A stretch of 8,081 nt of DNA from Actinomycetales bacterium. GTDB lineage: Bacteria > Actinomycetota > Actinomycetes > Actinomycetales > Dermabacteraceae. Every line of letters starts with the position of its first letter. Position 1 is the stretch's first letter. Shown piece by piece: positions 1 through 4,859 of this stretch. The stretch covers positions 1 to 8,081 of the forward strand of contig JAAZLF010000160.1 of assembly GCA_012799425.1 (NCBI GenBank). Reading direction: 5' to 3'. Both the position numbers and the translations under genes were made by a program. The notes below the pieces were generated by a model. It had not been told where the DNA came from. It worked only from the letters and a program-made list of their open reading frames with translations, and searched no databases.

Positions 1-37
1 CATGCCCGGGCTCCCCTCAGAAAGAAGGAGCACCACG

Positions 38-274
38 ATGGCCAAGCCCTCTCTTCGTCCCCCGAAGAAGAAGCAGAACCCGCTGAAGGCCGCGGGAGTC
101 GAGACCGTCGACTACAAGGACGCCGCGCTGCTGCGCAAGTTCGTCTCCGACCGCGGCAAGATCCGCGCCCGTCGGGTCACCGGCGTCACCGTCCAGGAGC
201 AGCGCAAGATCGCGAAGGCCGTGAAGAACGCCCGCGAGATCGCCCTGCTGCCCTACTCGACCTCCGGTCGCTGA
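38..274 (+). CDS. rpsR: 30S ribosomal protein S18 (bS18), cysteine-free type
   Basis: bS18 is a small-subunit protein that binds 16S rRNA in the platform next to bS6. The product is 78 aa, normal for the family. The conserved core is visible: VDYKD (residues 24-28), [19 protein letters not shown] (31-49) and [13 protein letters not shown] (61-73). The ATG at 38 is chosen because AGAAGGAG at 23-30 is a strong ribosome-binding site 7 nt upstream; an in-frame extension to base 2 would put that site inside the gene. rplI follows after 17 nt in the usual rpsF-ssb-rpsR-rplI order, with the first two genes presumably off the left edge. The protein has no cysteine at all. The CxxC zinc knuckle that some actinobacterial S18 paralogues carry before the DYKD motif is absent, so this is the zinc-independent form. 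The identification is firm. Confidence 0.97.
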   Translation: MAKPSLRPPKKKQNPLKAAGVETVDYKDAALLRKFVSDRGKIRARRVTGVTVQEQRKIAKAVKNAREIALLPYSTSGR

Positions 275-291
275 GCGAGGAAGGCGAAAAC

Positions 292-762
292 ATGACCACC
301 AAGCTCATCCTCACCAATGAGGTCACGGGCCTCGGCACCGCCGGCGACGTCGTCGACGTCAAGGACGGCTACGCCCGCAACTTCCTCTTCCCGCGCGGTC
401 TCGCGACCCCGTGGACCAAGGGCGGTCAGCGTCAGCTCGACCAGATCCGTGCGGCCCGCGGCAAGCGCGCGATCGCCAACATCGAGGACGCGAAGTCGCT
501 CAAGGCCTCGCTCGAATCGAAGCCCGTCGTCATCTCCGAGCGCGCCGGCCAGAACGGCCGTCTCTTCGGTGCGGTCTCCTCCAAGGAGGTCGCCGAGGGC
601 GTCAAGGAGATCTTCGGCAAGGACATCGACCGCCGGGCCGTCGAGTTCGTGACCCCGATCCGTGCGCTCGGCGAGCACAAGGCGACCGTCCGTCTGCACG
701 AGGACATCTTCGCGAACCTGCTCGTCCAGGTCGTCGCCGCGAAGGGTGCCGTGAAGGCCTGA
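292..762 (+). CDS. rplI: 50S ribosomal protein L9 (bL9)
   Basis: bL9 binds 23S rRNA near the L1 stalk and helps maintain reading-frame fidelity. The product is 156 aa, close to the family norm of about 150. The N-terminal RNA-binding domain has the L9 signature GLGTAGDVVDVKDGYARNF at residues 13-31, followed by LFPRGLA. A charged connecting helix spans about residues 45-75. The C-terminal domain includes NGRLFGAVSSKEV (88-100), IDRRAVEF (112-119) and LGEHKATVRLHEDI (126-139). The start is supported by AGGAAGG at 279-285, 6 nt upstream. It is the last gene of the S18-L9 unit, and a strong hairpin lies 18 nt after its stop. Confidence 0.98.
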   Translation: MTTKLILTNEVTGLGTAGDVVDVKDGYARNFLFPRGLATPWTKGGQRQLDQIRAARGKRAIANIEDAKSLKASLESKPVVISERAGQNGRLFGAVSSKEVAEGVKEIFGKDIDRRAVEFVTPIRALGEHKATVRLHEDIFANLLVQVVAAKGAVKA

Positions 763-780
763 TCGCCTCCGCTGCCTCTC

Positions 781-816
781 GAAGTGCCCCGCACCGGTCC
801 CGGTGCGGGGCACTTC
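781..816 (+). terminator. Perfect 16-bp hairpin terminator after rplI
   Basis: The arms 781-796 and 801-816 are exact reverse complements (GAAGTGCCCCGCACCG and its complement) around the 4-nt loop GTCC. The hairpin begins 18 nt after the rplI stop and precedes an independently promoted gene, so it very likely ends the ribosomal operon. No clear U-run follows, which is common for actinobacterial hairpin terminators. The symmetry would allow it to act in both directions. Confidence 0.85.
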
Positions 817-882
817 TGCATCCAGCACCTTGAGCACCCCAGATCTCGACCTTCGATGCGTCGAGCCTCGGCCACCTCCGGA

Positions 883-888
883 TACAGT
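883..888 (+). promoter_or_regulatory. -10-like hexamer TACAGT of a predicted leaderless promoter
   Basis: TACAGT fits the TANNNT consensus of actinobacterial housekeeping promoters. It ends 7 nt before the ATG at 896, so transcription would start at or within a base or so of the start codon. No Shine-Dalgarno sequence lies in front of that ATG. A good -35 box is not visible; TCGAGC at 861-866, with a 16-nt spacer, is a weak candidate. Confidence 0.5.
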
Positions 889-895
889 CGCCTCC

Positions 896-1177
896 ATGTT
901 CGGAAAACGACAGCTCAATGCCCGGATCGCTGCGCTCGAGAGTCGCAACCGTGCCCTCGAGGGCCTCGTCGAGGACCTCGCGCGCCGCGCCGGCCTCGAC
1001 GACGCCGAGCTGCGCAGGGCGCGCCAGGAGGCTCTCCCGCAGATCCCCGAGGTCTGCCAGCGCCTGATCGCCGAGGACAGGGTCATCGAGGCGATCAAGG
1101 CGTACCGGGTGCACACCGGCGCGGGCCTGGTCGAGGCGAAGAACGCCGTCGATGAGCACCGCGCCGCGCGGGGCTGA
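896..1177 (+). CDS. Small protein with coiled-coil N-terminus and L7/L12 C-terminal-like domain
   Basis: The product is 93 aa. Residues about 5-32 (RQLNARIAALESRNRALEGL onward) look like a short amphipathic coiled coil. Residues about 54-90 contain LIAEDRVIEAIKAYRVHTGAGLVEAKNAVDEH, which matches the helix-turn-helix part of the bL12 C-terminal domain, where the ribosomal protein has a similar IK-VR-TGLGLKEAK-LV motif. In ribosomes that domain recruits translation GTPases. Here the N-terminal dimerisation domain and flexible hinge of true L12 are missing, so this is not rplL. Stand-alone proteins of this kind occur in actinobacteria without a settled function. The ATG at 896 is chosen because a TANNNT hexamer ends 7 nt upstream and the codons before it are not convincing; an in-frame ATG at 803 would lie inside the rplI terminator. 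There is no membrane segment or signal peptide. Confidence 0.8.
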   Translation: MFGKRQLNARIAALESRNRALEGLVEDLARRAGLDDAELRRARQEALPQIPEVCQRLIAEDRVIEAIKAYRVHTGAGLVEAKNAVDEHRAARG

Positions 1178-1211
1178 ACCGCGGCCACGCCCCCGGAGCG
1201 CGTGAGCCTCG

Positions 1212-1217
1212 TATCCT
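1212..1217 (+). promoter_or_regulatory. -10-like hexamer TATCCT of a predicted leaderless promoter
   Basis: TATCCT fits TANNNT and ends 7 nt before the GTG at 1225, the same geometry as in front of the gene at 896. No Shine-Dalgarno sequence is present. The hexamer lies in the 47-nt gap after the L12-like gene and supports 1225 over the in-frame GTG at 1219 as the start. No obvious -35 box is seen. Confidence 0.5.
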
Positions 1218-1224
1218 CGTGCGG

Positions 1225-2664
1225 GTGAACACCCCCGCTCCTTCCTCCTCGACCCCTGCCCGCACCGGCCACCAGGGCCTGGCGCGGTCCCTCGGCCACG
1301 GCCAGATGGCGATGATCGCCATGGGCTCCGCACTGGGCACCGGTCTCTTCCTCGGCTCCGGCGAGGCGATCGAGATCGCCGGCCCCGCCGTGATCATCTC
1401 CTTCGCGCTCGGCTCGCTGATCGCTGCCACGATCGCGCTGTCTATGGGCGAGATGGCCTCCCGTCATCCTGTCCGCGGCGGCTTCGGCACCCTGGCAGCG
1501 CACTACCTCTCCCCATTCTGGGGGTACATCTCGCGCTGGCTGTACTGGTTCGTCACCGTGTGCGTCACCGGCGCCGAGCTGGTCGCGTGTGCGGCCTACC
1601 TCGCCTACTGGGTGCCGGAGATCCCGATCTGGGCTGGGATCCTGCTCTTCGCCGCCGTGATCATCTGCATCAACCTCGCCAGCGTCGGCTCCTTCGGCAT
1701 CGTCGAGTTCTTCCTGTCCTCGATCAAGGTCATCGCCGTCTTCGTGTTCATCCTGATCGGGGCGGTGCTGGTGTTCGTCGGCCTGCCGGACGCCCCCGCG
1801 CCCGGGCTCGCGCAGCTCACGGCCGACGGCGGCTTCGCCCCCATGGGCTGGGCGCCGGTGTGGATCGCCCTGTCGGTGGTGATGTTCTCCTTCGGCGGCA
1901 TCGAGCTGCTGTCGATCACCGCCGCCGAGGCGAAGGATCCCGCCCGCTCGATCAGGACCGCGGCCCGCACCACCGTCGTGCGCCTGGCCTTCTTCTACGT
2001 GTTCTGCATCGGCATCGTGCTGTGCCTGGTGCCGTGGAGGACCGCCGCGGGCACCGGCGAGGACGTCGCCACCTCGCCGTTCGTGATGGTGTTCGATCAG
2101 CTCGGCATCCCCGGCGCCGCCCACATCACCAACCTGCTGGTGCTCATCGCGGCGCTGTCCGCCGCGAACGCGAACCTCTACGCCGGCAGCCGGATGATCC
2201 ATTCGCTCGCGGCCGACGGCCTGGCCCCGCGCTTCGCCTCCCACACCACCGCACGCAAGGTGCCCGTGGTGGGCATCGCCCTGAGCTCGCTGGGCCTGCT
2301 CGGCGCCGCGGCGCTGGCCTTCAGCGGCGTGGGCGGCGTGTTCGGCTACATGATGAGCCTCGTCGTGTTCTCGGTGATCCTGGTGTGGGCGCTGATCCTG
2401 TGCACCTACATCGTGTTCCGACGCCGCGGCGTCACCGGTGCCACGTTCCGCATGCCCGGCGGCGTGTTCAGCGCCGTGATCGGCCTGGTGGGCCTGGCTG
2501 CGGTGTTCGCGACCATCGCAGTGCGCCCGAGCATGCAGGTCGCAGCGATGGTGGGGGCGCCGGCCGTGCTCGTCGCCACCGCGCTCTACTTCCTCGTGGC
2601 ACGGCGCCGGATCGACACGGCGGACATCGAGGAGGCCTTCGCGGAGGCGGATTCGATGCGCTGA
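1225..2664 (+). CDS. Amino acid permease, APC superfamily (AAT-like)
   Basis: This is a cytoplasmic-membrane secondary transporter, probably importing amino acids with protons. The product is 479 aa with about 12 hydrophobic segments, normal for the family. Key features run in order: a hydrophilic N-terminus (1-25); TM1 with MGSALGTGLFLGSG (33-46), the unwound substrate-binding helix of AAT permeases, followed by AGPA (52-55); GEMASRHPVRGGFG (75-88); the TM6 region FSFGGIELLSITAAEAKDP (221-239); and LSAANANLYAGSRMIHSLAADGLAP (311-335). The last two blocks are typical of AAT-type permeases. The C-terminal tail from about 460 is charged. The usual P-x-GSF motif after TM2 reads PVRGGFG here, so the exact substrate cannot be inferred. 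A GTG at 1219 is an alternative start, but the TATCCT hexamer favours 1225. A tRNA-Leu unit follows as a separate transcription unit. Confidence 0.92.
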   Translation: MNTPAPSSSTPARTGHQGLARSLGHGQMAMIAMGSALGTGLFLGSGEAIEIAGPAVIISFALGSLIAATIALSMGEMASRHPVRGGFGTLAAHYLSPFWGYISRWLYWFVTVCVTGAELVACAAYLAYWVPEIPIWAGILLFAAVIICINLASVGSFGIVEFFLSSIKVIAVFVFILIGAVLVFVGLPDAPAPGLAQLTADGGFAPMGWAPVWIALSVVMFSFGGIELLSITAAEAKDPARSIRTAARTTVVRLAFFYVFCIGIVLCLVPWRTAAGTGEDVATSPFVMVFDQLGIPGAAHITNLLVLIAALSAANANLYAGSRMIHSLAADGLAPRFASHTTARKVPVVGIALSSLGLLGAAALAFSGVGGVFGYMMSLVVFSVILVWALILCTYIVFRRRGVTGATFRMPGGVFSAVIGLVGLAAVFATIAVRPSMQVAAMVGAPAVLVATALYFLVARRRIDTADIEEAFAEADSMR

Positions 2665-2667
2665 CCC

Positions 2668-2685
2668 CCGGCGCACACCCGCCGG
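2668..2685 (+). terminator. Weak hairpin just after the permease gene
   Basis: CCGGCG (2668-2673) and CGCCGG (2680-2685) form a 6-bp GC-only stem with a 6-nt loop, starting 4 nt after the permease stop. It is short and lacks a U-tract. Its position between the permease and the next promoter makes a terminator plausible but not certain. Confidence 0.4.
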
Positions 2686-2718
2686 ACGTGTCCTTCGTTA
2701 CTGTGAGCTGTCTCGACT

Positions 2719-2746
2719 TGGGCTGACGGTTCTGCGGGGGTAACCT
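2719..2746 (+). promoter_or_regulatory. Promoter of tRNA-Leu
   Basis: A TTGGGC box (2719-2724) and a TAACCT hexamer (2741-2746, TANNNT) are separated by 16 nt. The predicted transcription start is near 2753, about 40 nt before the mature tRNA 5' end. This is the best two-box promoter in the window. Confidence 0.55.
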
Positions 2747-2753
2747 AGTGGAA

Positions 2754-2790
2754 CCTTCGGCCTCGGTGACTGGTTTCCCGGTGCCGAAGG
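2754..2790 (+). other. Hairpin in the tRNA-Leu 5' leader
   Basis: CCTTCGGC (2754-2761) and GCCGAAGG (2783-2790) are exact reverse complements. A further CGG/CCG pairing lies inside, after a 2x2 internal loop. The hairpin sits between the predicted transcription start and the tRNA, ending 3 nt before the mature 5' end. It may help 5' processing or protect the precursor. It could instead be a terminator for read-through from the permease. Confidence 0.5.
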
Positions 2791-2793
2791 AAT

Positions 2794-2877
2794 GCGCGAG
2801 TGGCGGAATTGGTAGACGCGCACGGTTCAGGTCCGTGTGCTCGTGAGAGCGTGGGGGTTCAAGTCCCCCCTCGCGCA
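2794..2877 (+). tRNA. tRNA-Leu (anticodon CAG)
   Basis: The full cloverleaf can be drawn. The acceptor stem GCGCGAG (2794-2800) pairs with CTCGCGC (2870-2876), with discriminator A at 2877. The D-arm contains GGTAGACGC. The anticodon stem CACGG/CCGTG (2821-2825, 2833-2837) encloses loop TTCAGGT with anticodon CAG at 2828-2830, reading CUG codons. The long class II variable arm has a GCTC/GAGC stem (2839-2842, 2847-2850). The T stem is GGGGG/CCCCC with loop TTCAAGT (2858-2864). The long variable arm and anticodon fix the identity as leucine. The CCA end is not encoded (CCG follows the discriminator), so it must be added after transcription. Confidence 0.97.
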
Positions 2878-2887
2878 CCGCAGGAAA

Positions 2888-2918
2888 AGCCCCGGTTCAC
2901 CTCAGGTGGACCGGGGTT
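2888..2918 (+). terminator. Terminator of the tRNA-Leu unit
   Basis: CCCCGGTTCACC (2890-2901) pairs with GGTGGACCGGGG (2905-2916) as a 12-bp stem with one G-U wobble and a 3-nt loop. An A-run precedes it (2885-2888) and TTCTTC follows (2917-2922), giving outer A-U pairing and a short U-rich tail. It lies about 10 nt after the tRNA, so it is a convincing intrinsic terminator. Confidence 0.85.
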
Positions 2919-2944
2919 CTTCATGTCCGGAGGCGGCGAACGGG

Positions 2945-2950
2945 CATGAT
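2945..2950 (+). promoter_or_regulatory. -10-like hexamer CATGAT of a predicted leaderless promoter
   Basis: CATGAT differs from the consensus TATAAT at two positions and ends 6 nt before the ATG at 2957. There is no Shine-Dalgarno sequence in front of that ATG. The spacing matches the other predicted leaderless genes here. It is weaker than the others because the first T is missing. Confidence 0.4.
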
Positions 2951-2956
2951 GGCCTC

Positions 2957-3778
2957 ATGAGCGATGATGCCTCCACCGACTTCACCCTCACCGGCCATGC
3001 CGGCGCCCTGATGGGCCGCTCCTGGCTCACGCAGCACCCGCGCTGGGTCGCGGTGATCGCCCACGGCTACGGAGAGCACACGGGCCGCTACGACTGGGTC
3101 GCGGCCCGCCTGAACGCCGCCGGGGCCTCCGTCCACGCGGCCGACCACGTCGGTCACGGACGCAGCGACGGGCAGAGGGTGCTGATCGGCGACTACGAGC
3201 CCGTCGTCGAGGATCTCCACCTGGTGGTCCAGCACGCCGCCGCGCAGCATCCGGGCCTGCCCATCGTGCTCATCGGGCACTCGATGGGCGGCCTCATCGC
3301 CGCCCGGTACACGCAGCTCCACGCGGACGCGCTGGTCGCGACGGTGCTCTCCGGCCCCGTGCTCGGCTCCTGGGGCACGGTGGATCAGCTGCTGGCGTTC
3401 GAGGAGATCCCCTCGACCCCGATCGACCCCGCCACCCTCTCCCGCGATCCCGCGGTGGGCGTCGACTACGCCGAGGACCCGCTGGTGTGGCACGGGGACT
3501 TCCTTCGTCCCACCCTGGAGGGCCTGCAGCAGGCGATGCGCGCCGTCACCGACGCAGGCAGCGTCGGGGAGCATCCGCTGCTGTACCTGCACGGCGAGGA
3601 CGACCGCCTGGTGCCGCTGCCCGCGAGCTGGGAGGGCCTGCTCGAGCTGCGCGGGCCGCGCACCTTCACCAAGACGTATCCCGGCGCCCAGCACGAGATC
3701 TTCAACGAGACGAACCGTGATGAGGTGCTCGCGGACGTGATCGGCTTCGTCGAGGGTGTGATCAGCGTCAGGCGCTGA
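2957..3778 (+). CDS. Alpha/beta hydrolase, monoacylglycerol lipase / lysophospholipase type
   Basis: This is a predicted cytoplasmic serine esterase acting on monoacylglycerols, lysophospholipids or similar esters. The product is 273 aa, typical for the family. The oxyanion-hole region VIAHGYGEHTGRYD lies near residues 33-46, and GHGRSDG follows near 55-61. The nucleophile elbow GHSMGG places the catalytic Ser at 109. HGEDDRLVP gives the acid Asp at 216, and the QHE motif gives His at 246, so the triad is complete. A lid-like insertion follows the nucleophile (about 120-180). There is no signal peptide or lipobox. The ATG at 2957 is preferred because of the upstream hexamer and because an earlier in-frame start would fall inside the tRNA. 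The gene converges on the NYN-domain gene with only 18 nt between the stops. A weak imperfect hairpin (3775-3791) overlaps this stop and could serve both genes. Confidence 0.9.
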   Translation: MSDDASTDFTLTGHAGALMGRSWLTQHPRWVAVIAHGYGEHTGRYDWVAARLNAAGASVHAADHVGHGRSDGQRVLIGDYEPVVEDLHLVVQHAAAQHPGLPIVLIGHSMGGLIAARYTQLHADALVATVLSGPVLGSWGTVDQLLAFEEIPSTPIDPATLSRDPAVGVDYAEDPLVWHGDFLRPTLEGLQQAMRAVTDAGSVGEHPLLYLHGEDDRLVPLPASWEGLLELRGPRTFTKTYPGAQHEIFNETNRDEVLADVIGFVEGVISVRR

Positions 3779-3796
3779 GGGCGTCCCCCAGCCCGG

Positions 3797-4345
3797 TCAG
3801 ATGAACTCGAGCGGATCGAACTCGTCGATGTCGATGATCCGCACGCGAGGCAGGCGGCTGGTGAACGCGTGGACGTCGTACTCGAGGTCGTGGAACTCGA
3901 TCCCGGGGATGTCCTGCAGATCCGAGGCCATGAACTCGCGGAATCCGACCAGCGCCGTGCGGCGCCCGACCGTCGCGGCCAGATCCTCCATCTGGGGGAC
4001 GAAGTCCTTGTCGTGGCTGACGAGCATGACGTCCGCTTCGCGGTCCTGCAGCGCCTCGGCGGTGCGCTGGATCGCGATGTCCACGACCTTGCCCTCACCG
4101 CGCAGCGGGACGGCCTTGTAGCCCATCGCGATCAGCGCCTGCACGAACCCCGAGGGGAGGCTGTCCTCCACAGCGAGGAAGAACAGGCCCTTCACGGGCT
4201 GGCGCCACGAGGACTCCGCGTGGTGGAGGAGCTTGTTCCAGCGAGGGCGCTCATCGGGCTGGGGGCGTCGGCCGAGGACCGAGACCCCGAGCGTGGCGTC
4301 GATGTTCTCGCCGTCCACCAGGAGGTACGTGGTGCGTTCCGTCAT
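3797..4345 (-). CDS. NYN domain protein (LabA-like, PIN superfamily)
   Basis: NYN domains are PIN-like folds that usually act as metal-dependent ribonucleases. The product is 182 aa and is almost entirely this domain. The first strand reads TYLLVDGENID, with acidic D11, E13 and N14. KVVDIAIQRTAEAL holds D89, and VMLVSHDKDFVPQMEDLA holds D112 and D114. These are the acidic positions expected for a Mg/Mn-binding active site, so the enzyme looks intact. The C-terminal tail is acidic (IIDIDEFDPLEFI). The ATG at 4345 is preceded by a TAAGGT hexamer ending 6 nt upstream and no Shine-Dalgarno sequence, suggesting a leaderless mRNA. The cellular target cannot be inferred. No antitoxin-like partner is adjacent, so a toxin role is not supported. 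Confidence 0.88.
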   Translation of the reverse strand: MTERTTYLLVDGENIDATLGVSVLGRRPQPDERPRWNKLLHHAESSWRQPVKGLFFLAVEDSLPSGFVQALIAMGYKAVPLRGEGKVVDIAIQRTAEALQDREADVMLVSHDKDFVPQMEDLAATVGRRTALVGFREFMASDLQDIPGIEFHDLEYDVHAFTSRLPRVRIIDIDEFDPLEFI

Positions 4346-4351
4346 GGGTCG

Positions 4352-4357
4352 ACCTTA
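4352..4357 (-). promoter_or_regulatory. -10-like hexamer TAAGGT of a predicted leaderless promoter
   Basis: Read on the minus strand, TAAGGT fits TANNNT and ends 6 nt before the ATG of the NYN-domain gene. No Shine-Dalgarno sequence is present. A -35 box is not obvious. Confidence 0.5.
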
Positions 4358-4671
4358 CGCCGTCCCGGGCCGCGCAGGGGCCGACGAACGCGGCGGAGGG
4401 GCTGTGGCGAGGGCTTCAGCGGTGCGCGGCCCTGCCGACCGGTGACTGCTCCTCCTCATCCATCCCACATTTCGACAGATAGTTGGGCAGGAGGGATGGG
4501 AGTTTTCGAGGGGGCGGTGATCAGCGTCGACGGTGAATTCAGCATTCTCGAAGTCGGTGTGGAAGCAATTCCTTATCAATGCAGACGGGCTCTGGGCAGA
4601 AAGCCGCCCCGCCCGTCGCTCGTCTCGTGTCTCGTCGGTTCTGCCCCGCGGCAGCCGCACCGTATGCCGGC
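4358..4671. other. Intergenic region without a convincing gene
   Basis: This stretch lies between the divergent NYN and HNH genes. From about 4461 to 4590 it is visibly less GC-rich than the flanking genes. It holds a weak inverted repeat, CCATCCC (4460-4466) with GGGATGG (4493-4499). It also holds one copy of CAGACGGGCT (4582-4591), repeated after the HNH gene. A short open frame begins at ATG 4496, with AGGAGG only 1 nt before it, and runs through the downstream repeat array. Its residues match nothing I recognise, so I do not call it a gene. The base composition would suit horizontally acquired or regulatory DNA. Confidence 0.5.
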
Positions 4672-4753
4672 TTCCTCCACGGGACGGTTCCTCCACAGTG
4701 GTGGGTTGTCCACAGATCATTTCCTCCACACCTGTGGCTTATCCACAGATTGA
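4672..4753 (+). repeat. DnaA-box-like iteron array (5 cores, 16/17-bp period)
   Basis: Five copies of TCCAC(A/G) lie on the same strand with core starts at 4676, 4692, 4709, 4725 and 4742, so the spacings are 16, 17, 16 and 17 bp. Two copies are perfect DnaA boxes: TTGTCCACA (4706-4714), the form common in actinobacteria, and TTATCCACA (4739-4747), the E. coli consensus. The other three are TTCCTCCAC variants at 4672, 4688 and 4721. The array is two head-to-tail 33-bp units (4688-4720 and 4721-4753, 25 of 33 positions identical) preceded by a half unit (4672-4687). By analogy the boxes could bind DnaA, either to control the HNH gene 107 nt downstream, to titrate DnaA, or as an origin-like site. 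Only the repeat itself is seen directly; the function is inference. Confidence 0.85.
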
Positions 4754-4859
4754 TCCCCATTTTCAGGTGACCCTTCGGTAGGCAGGTGTGGGTGATTACC
4801 GTCGAGGGATATCGCAGGAAACGGTTCACGTCGGCGTCGCGGGGAGAGGGGTGGTCGGA

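Noticed and set aside
253..2676. 807-codon open frame on the minus strand opposite rplI, the L12-like gene and the permease
   Set aside because: It is antisense to three well-supported genes. The predicted protein is a low-complexity string rich in Arg, Gly, His, Asp and Glu with no family motif, which is typical of shadow frames in GC-rich DNA.
1560..2726. 388-codon plus-strand frame inside the permease gene
   Set aside because: It is an out-of-frame shadow rich in Arg, Gly and Pro. The permease frame has family motifs throughout.
3797..4345. Toxin-antitoxin module based on the PIN-like NYN gene
   Set aside because: No small antitoxin gene lies upstream or overlaps. The next gene on that side is divergent and far away, and the protein is a full NYN/LabA-like domain.
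3758..4528. 12-bp direct repeat GTGATCAGCGTC at 3758-3769 and 4517-4528
   Set aside because: One copy is inside the hydrolase coding end. Repeats of this length are expected about once or more by chance in 8 kb of GC-rich sequence, and no boundary or inserted gene set fits the interval.
4672..4753. CRISPR array
   Set aside because: The units are only 33 bp and directly adjacent, with no spacers and no cas genes. The repeated core is a DnaA box.
4496..4756. Short plus-strand open frame (about 86 codons) beginning ATG GGA GTT and running through the repeat array
   Set aside because: AGGAGG is only 1 nt from the ATG, there is no recognised domain, and the last third is only the translated repeat. 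The array is better explained as DNA binding sites.
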